From Bacteroidales bacterium (GTDB lineage Bacteria > Bacteroidota > Bacteroidia > Bacteroidales > UBA932), in NCBI GenBank assembly GCA_016303175.1, contig JAEDMF010000056.1, forward strand, positions 1 to 10,146: DNA of 10,146 bases. The letters run 5' to 3'. Position numbers and translations under genes: made by a program. This document shows, in pieces, positions 7,432-10,146 of this stretch; positions within the stretch are counted from its first letter, which is position 1; every line of letters begins with the position of its first letter. The notes below the pieces were generated by a model. The model had not been told where the DNA came from. It saw nothing but the letters and a program-made list of their open reading frames with translations, and made no database searches.

Positions 7432-7710
7432 TTACTTTGCGGAGATGGCTGCGCTGAGCTTCTCGCAGAGAGAGTCAAGACCTTCGGAGAGTTCCTTGCG
7501 GATACCGTTGTAATAAGTCTTTTTGTTGCCCTCTACTTTTGCGTTGACTTTGTCTTTCAATTCGTTGTATAGGTCAACGGCCTCGTCAATCAACTTTGCG
7601 ATTTCCTCATCGCGGCTCTCGTCAGGGTTGAAAGCCAGAAAGAGCGAGCAGTCATCTATAAATTCGCCCAAAAGATACTCGATGTCCTTTTTAATGTCTC
7701 TGAGATTCAT
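7432..7710 (-). CDS. Uncharacterised 92-residue helical cytosolic protein
   Basis: I recognise no named family or domain. The protein is charged, has no signal peptide or membrane segment, and looks mostly helical: an N-terminal part with EYLLGEFIDDCSLFLAFNPD (11-30), a helix-like EEIAKLIDEAVDLYNELKDK (35-54), a basic linker GNKKTYYNGIRK (61-72) and a C-terminal helix. Cys21 and Cys82 are its only cysteines. It is supported as a real gene by a near-consensus Bacteroidota promoter 20 nt upstream, by a stem-loop plus T-tract downstream, and by a composition that looks like coding sequence. It is transcribed alone, between the convergent DUF5686 gene and divergent glycan-related sequence. A role cannot be inferred from these neighbours. 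Confidence 0.8.
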   Translation of the reverse strand: MNLRDIKKDIEYLLGEFIDDCSLFLAFNPDESRDEEIAKLIDEAVDLYNELKDKVNAKVEGNKKTYYNGIRKELSEGLDSLCEKLSAAISAK

Positions 7711-7730
7711 ATATTAGGTATTTAGTTTTG

Positions 7731-7762
7731 CAAAGGTAAACAATATACATAATTTTAGCAAA
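7731..7762 (-). promoter_or_regulatory. Full Bacteroidota promoter for the 92-residue gene
   Basis: On the minus strand TTTG (7762-7759) is followed after exactly 20 nt by TACCTTTG (7738-7731). This matches both halves of the Bacteroidota consensus (TTTG, 19-21 nt, TAnnTTTG). The -7 element ends 20 nt before the ATG at 7710. It is the best-matched promoter in the window. Confidence 0.75.
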
Positions 7763-7786
7763 TCTGCTCCTTGTTCTGTATGCTTT

Positions 7787-7912
7787 CCCTATTTGGGAGG
7801 CATATACGAATATCTTGTAATTTCCCAAGGGAGCCAGATATCCCGCGATGTCCGCAGTGATTCTTTCTGCGCCCTCTGCCGGGAAGCGGTTATGTATGAA
7901 TGCGATATTCAT
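7787..7912 (-). pseudogene. N-terminal remnant of a family 4 glycosyltransferase
   Basis: Reading left from the ATG at 7912, the first ~42 residues look like a GT4 (GT-B fold) glycosyltransferase start: MNIAFIHNRFPAEGAERITA, then DIAGYLAPLGN, then YKIFVYASQIG. This is the usual first strand, the Gly-rich loop with GAER, the helix with DIA.YL, and the second strand. Intact members run to roughly 350-400 residues. Here the resemblance stops at about residue 42. The frame happens to stay open to about 7694, but that tail is the promoter and start region of the 92-residue gene and has no GT character. I see no TAnnTTTG element before 7912. A truncation just upstream of the small gene is the simplest reading. 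A genuine small protein is possible but unlikely. Confidence 0.6.
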
Positions 7913-8001
7913 CGACTCGTGTTCCGAAACAGTTGATAGAATGCCGGTATGATAAAGGACAACAACGATACTAATAACATTATAGTTTAGCAAAAAAGTC
8001 G

Positions 8002-8009
8002 TAAATTTG
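8002..8009 (+). promoter_or_regulatory. Bacteroidota -7 element of the Stealth gene
   Basis: TAAATTTG matches TAnnTTTG and ends only 5 nt before the ATG at 8015. No TTTG lies at the expected -33 position. If used, the transcript would begin at or within a few nt of the start codon. Confidence 0.5.
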
Positions 8010-8014
8010 CATCT

Positions 8015-8896
8015 ATGGATATAGTAATCACTTATGTGGACGGCAGGGATCCCGGGTGGCTTGCCGATTATGCACACTACACCGATGAACCTATTGAGAC
8101 CAAGCGTTTCCGGGACTGGGATACCTTACCTTTCCTGATGCGGGGCATAGAGAAGAACCTTCCCTTTGTGGAAAATGTGTTTCTAGTGGTGGCAAGGGAG
8201 AGTCAGGTACCCTCTTGGGTAAATCGTGACAGGGTAAGGGTCGTGCTGCACAAGGACTTCATACCTGAGGAATTTCTTCCCACATTTAACTGTAATCCTA
8301 TAGAAATCTTCCTGCACCGTATCCCCGGTCTTAATGAGCGTTTCTTGTATTTCAACGATGATATGTTCCCTATGCTACCTTCCCGTGAGGAGGAGTTCTT
8401 CCCGGCTCCCGGCAGCATACGCATAGGTTTCAGCCGTCATATATTGAAATTGGGGATGTTCAAGCAAATCTGTGCCAATTCCGATGCTCTTGCGCGTGAA
8501 GCCCTGGGCCTGAAGGCTTCCTGTGTCTTCGTCCGGCCGCAGCATATCTGTACGCCCATGCTCAAGTCTGCAAGTGAGGAAGTTTTTTCACGCGTGGAGG
8601 CCAAGTTGAACTCGTCCATTACCAGGATCCGGGAGGCCGGAAATTATAACCAATATTTGTTCCTGGACTATTTGTATTATAAGGGCAGGGTGTGCAGGGG
8701 AAGTATATCCAAGAAGCATTTTTCCGTGGCGGCAACCTCTGCCGACAAGTTGTGCCGCTTCCTGACCCGTCCTACCCGCAAGTTCTGCTGTATAAATGAT
8801 GTGCATCTGTCCGATGCCCATTTCGAAAATATGCGTCGTATGGTCCTTTCTGCTTTCAGCAGCCTGTATCCGGAAAAATCAGTGTATGAGCATTGA
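8015..8896 (+). CDS. Stealth-family sugar-phosphate transferase (capsule-type phosphotransferase)
   Basis: A 293-residue cytosolic enzyme of the Stealth family, whose characterised members transfer hexose-1-phosphate from a nucleotide sugar to build phosphodiester-linked capsule or cell-wall glycans. The conserved regions appear in order. CR1 is MDIVITYVDGRDPGW (1-15). CR2 runs from RFRDWDTLPF (31-40) through PTFNCNPIE (89-97) to YFNDDMF (112-118). A CR3-like segment has RPQHICTPM (174-182). CR4 is CINDVHLSDAHF (259-270) ending in PEKSVYE (286-292). No transmembrane segment or signal peptide is seen, and the length fits a compact, complete member. The ATG at 8015 is chosen because CR1 starts directly there. 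It stands alone here: its only glycan-related neighbour is the glycosyltransferase remnant on the opposite strand. The donor sugar and acceptor cannot be told from sequence. Confidence 0.92.
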   Translation: MDIVITYVDGRDPGWLADYAHYTDEPIETKRFRDWDTLPFLMRGIEKNLPFVENVFLVVARESQVPSWVNRDRVRVVLHKDFIPEEFLPTFNCNPIEIFLHRIPGLNERFLYFNDDMFPMLPSREEEFFPAPGSIRIGFSRHILKLGMFKQICANSDALAREALGLKASCVFVRPQHICTPMLKSASEEVFSRVEAKLNSSITRIREAGNYNQYLFLDYLYYKGRVCRGSISKKHFSVAATSADKLCRFLTRPTRKFCCINDVHLSDAHFENMRRMVLSAFSSLYPEKSVYEH

Positions 8897-8913
8897 AATC
8901 GTATCGGTTTTTT
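8896..8913 (+). terminator. Weak possible terminator after the Stealth gene
   Basis: AAATCG (8896-8901) and CGGTTT (8905-8910) can pair with one G-T pair around a 3-nt loop, followed by further Ts. The stem is short, AT-rich and begins in the stop codon, so termination here is only a possibility. Confidence 0.25.
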
Positions 8914-8930
8914 CAAATTCCATAAATGCT

Positions 8931-8938
8931 TACCTTTG
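8931..8938 (+). promoter_or_regulatory. Bacteroidota -7 element of the SurA-like lipoprotein gene
   Basis: TACCTTTG matches TAnnTTTG and is the same octamer as the -7 element of the 92-residue gene. It ends 6 nt before the ATG at 8945. A T-rich run at 8908-8913 sits near the -33 position but is not a clean TTTG. Use of this element implies an almost leaderless transcript for the folding-factor operon. Confidence 0.55.
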
Positions 8939-8944
8939 CAGAAT

Positions 8945-9802
8945 ATGCGCAGATGTATTCCCATAATTGTCTTGCTGGCCGCGTCCCTGACGTGCGCCTG
9001 TACGCTGCTGCACGATGACAAGGTGGTGGCCAAGGTGGGCCGGAAAAAACTTTTCCGCAGTGAGGTAGTGAAGTTCATTCCCGCAGGCACACCGGCCGAA
9101 GATTCCCTCGCAATGGCGCGGCAGTATGTCGATGCCTGGGCGGGAGAGCTGGTACTGAACGACAGGGCGGAGAAGTATCTTTCCAAGAGGGAGAAGGATG
9201 TGTCGAAGGAGCTGGAAGATTACAAGGCGGCCCTGCTGAAATACCGCTATGAGCAGCATTACATTACTACACATCTGGACACTGTGGTGACTGCGGAGCA
9301 GATTGCCGCCCGCTACGAGGGCTTTGCCTCGCAATATGTTCTGGACGTACCCATACTGAAGACCAGATATGTGCGTGTGCCGGCCACCACTCCCATACGG
9401 GACGAACTTGTGAAGATGCTCGCTTCCGACAATGAGGATGACCAATGTGCATTGGACAGTCTTGCCTATACCGTAGTGGACAAATATACGGACTTCAACG
9501 GGTCGTGGGTGGATATCGTCACTCTTGCCAGGGAGTTCGGCACGGATTATGGCAGCTTGCTTGCAGCCCGCAAGGATTCTTATATTGACATTGTGGATGA
9601 GGCAGGCAACGAGCATATAGCCTATATTGTGGATTTCATACCCTCCGGTCGCAAGGCTCCCCTAGAGTATTGCCGCCATACAATAAGGGACGTGATAATA
9701 GAACAGAGAAAATATCTCCTCACTCTCAGTCTTGAGAGGGACTTGCTTGAACAGGCCCGCGATGAGGGTTTTTATGTGACTTTTTTGACAGATGAAGATT
9801 AA
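8945..9802 (+). CDS. SurA/PpiC-like periplasmic lipoprotein (putative chaperone)
   Basis: A 285-residue protein with a lipoprotein-type leader (RRCIPIIVLLAASLTCAC). The modified cysteine could be Cys17 or Cys19; neither lipobox is ideal. After it, VVAKVGRKKLFRSEVVKF resembles the first segment of SurA/PpiC N-terminal chaperone domains. A long helical region (SKELEDYKAALLKYRYEQHY) and VTAEQIAARYEGFASQYVLD follow, as in Bacteroidota proteins annotated as peptidyl-prolyl isomerases. I do not see a recognisable parvulin active site, so a holdase role is more likely than isomerase activity. TTG at 8936 is in frame, but it lies in the -7 element, so ATG at 8945 is chosen. The stop overlaps the surA start by 11 nt, indicating translational coupling and a joint role in outer-membrane protein folding. 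Confidence 0.85.
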   Translation: MRRCIPIIVLLAASLTCACTLLHDDKVVAKVGRKKLFRSEVVKFIPAGTPAEDSLAMARQYVDAWAGELVLNDRAEKYLSKREKDVSKELEDYKAALLKYRYEQHYITTHLDTVVTAEQIAARYEGFASQYVLDVPILKTRYVRVPATTPIRDELVKMLASDNEDDQCALDSLAYTVVDKYTDFNGSWVDIVTLAREFGTDYGSLLAARKDSYIDIVDEAGNEHIAYIVDFIPSGRKAPLEYCRHTIRDVIIEQRKYLLTLSLERDLLEQARDEGFYVTFLTDED

Positions 9803-10146
9803 GAAGATTGTGGCCCTTGCCTTTTTGGCGGGCTCTTATACCCTTTCTGCCCAGAACTATCCCGAAGGCTTGATAGACAAGGTTGTGGCCGTGGTGGGCG
9901 GCGAGATGGTGATGATTTCCGACATCGAGCAGGATATCCAGATGATGGCGGCCCAGGGTTTTTCATCAGATAGGAACCGCCGGTGCGAGGCTCTGGAAAA
10001 TATAATGAAGGCGAAACTTTTCCTGATGCAGGCCAGACTGGACTCTCTGTCTGTCAACAATGACGTCGTGGAGGCGGAACTCAGCCAGCGTCTGGACCAG
10101 GTGAGAACCCAGCTGGGAGGTGATGATAAGGTGGAGGAATATTTCG
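9792..10146 (+). CDS. surA: SurA-type periplasmic chaperone / peptidyl-prolyl isomerase (5' part)
   Basis: A frame opens at ATG 9792 and runs off the window end after 118 codons. MKIKKIVALAFLAGSYTLSA is a signal peptide, with likely cleavage before Gln21. Then comes the SurA N-terminal segment: LIDKVVAVVGGEMVMISDIE (27-46), a Met-rich helix, and CEALENIMKAKLFLMQARLD (65-84). This is the usual pattern of 'vvAvVg...I..SDie' followed by a helical core. The parvulin domains expected downstream are outside the window. Family members escort unfolded outer-membrane proteins through the periplasm. The gene overlaps the upstream lipoprotein by 11 nt and has no promoter of its own that I can see. The DUF5686 barrel protein in the same window is the kind of client such factors serve, but no direct link is shown. 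Confidence 0.88.
   Translation, partial: MKIKKIVALAFLAGSYTLSAQNYPEGLIDKVVAVVGGEMVMISDIEQDIQMMAAQGFSSDRNRRCEALENIMKAKLFLMQARLDSLSVNNDVVEAELSQRLDQVRTQLGGDDKVEEYF

Noticed and set aside
7913..8077. N-terminal extension of the minus-strand glycosyltransferase-like frame to 8077
   Set aside because: The GT4 resemblance starts exactly at the Met encoded at 7912. The upstream part is AT-rich intergenic sequence and then antisense to the Stealth gene start.
8936..8944. TTG at 8936 as the start of the SurA-like lipoprotein
   Set aside because: It lies inside the TACCTTTG promoter element and would add only three residues before the charged start of the signal peptide. ATG 8945 fits better.
1..10146. 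CRISPR arrays, tRNA or rRNA genes, insertion sequences, toxin-antitoxin or defence modules
   Set aside because: Reading both strands by eye, I saw no regularly spaced repeats, cloverleaf sequences, transposase motifs or terminal inverted repeats. The intact genes are metabolic, RNA-decay, envelope and folding functions, or unassigned.

Overview
The window reads as chromosomal DNA from a member of the Bacteroidota, most likely Bacteroidales. Four lines of evidence support this. Several starts are preceded by the Bacteroides-type -7 element TAnnTTTG, once with a TTTG -33 element at 20 nt. Most starts lack a Shine-Dalgarno sequence. There is a DUF5686/carboxypeptidase-regulatory-like outer-membrane protein. 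The right end carries a SurA-like lipoprotein followed by SurA. Base composition is moderately GC-rich, so a Bacteroides with a low-GC genome is less likely than a higher-GC Bacteroidales lineage. Genus cannot be fixed from this window.

Left part (1-4891): a ModF-like tandem ABC ATPase runs leftward and leaves the window. It diverges across a ~70 bp intergenic region, with back-to-back TAnnTTTG elements, from a rightward transcription unit. That unit begins with a bifunctional shikimate-pathway protein: type I 3-dehydroquinate dehydratase (AroD) fused to EPSP synthase (AroA). An Ala/Ser/Thr/Pro-rich insert of about 45 residues sits inside the AroD domain. Ten nucleotides later comes RNase R (rnr).

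Middle part (4925-7710): 33 nt after rnr is an 831-residue DUF5686 outer-membrane beta-barrel protein that appears to start at TTG. It converges on a small leftward gene for an uncharacterised 92-residue helical protein. Only 11 nt separate the two stop codons, and the apparent terminator of the small gene lies inside the last codons of the DUF5686 gene.

Right part (7711-10146): the ~300 nt gap between the 92-residue gene and the next rightward gene holds the small gene's promoter and, on the minus strand, what looks like the decapitated N-terminus of a family 4 glycosyltransferase. Beside it is an intact Stealth-family sugar-phosphate transferase gene, so this spot looks like the remains of a surface-glycan locus. 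The window ends with a periplasmic folding pair: a SurA-like lipoprotein whose stop overlaps the start of surA, which runs off the end. Two of the rightward genes have start codons only 5-6 nt after their TAnnTTTG element, which predicts leaderless or nearly leaderless mRNAs.

I found no CRISPR array, tRNA, rRNA, insertion sequence or intact mobile element. Most of the window is ordinary housekeeping sequence. The points most worth a second look are the AroD-AroA fusion with its insert, the glycosyltransferase remnant beside the Stealth gene, the terminator embedded in a convergent gene, and the very short leaders.
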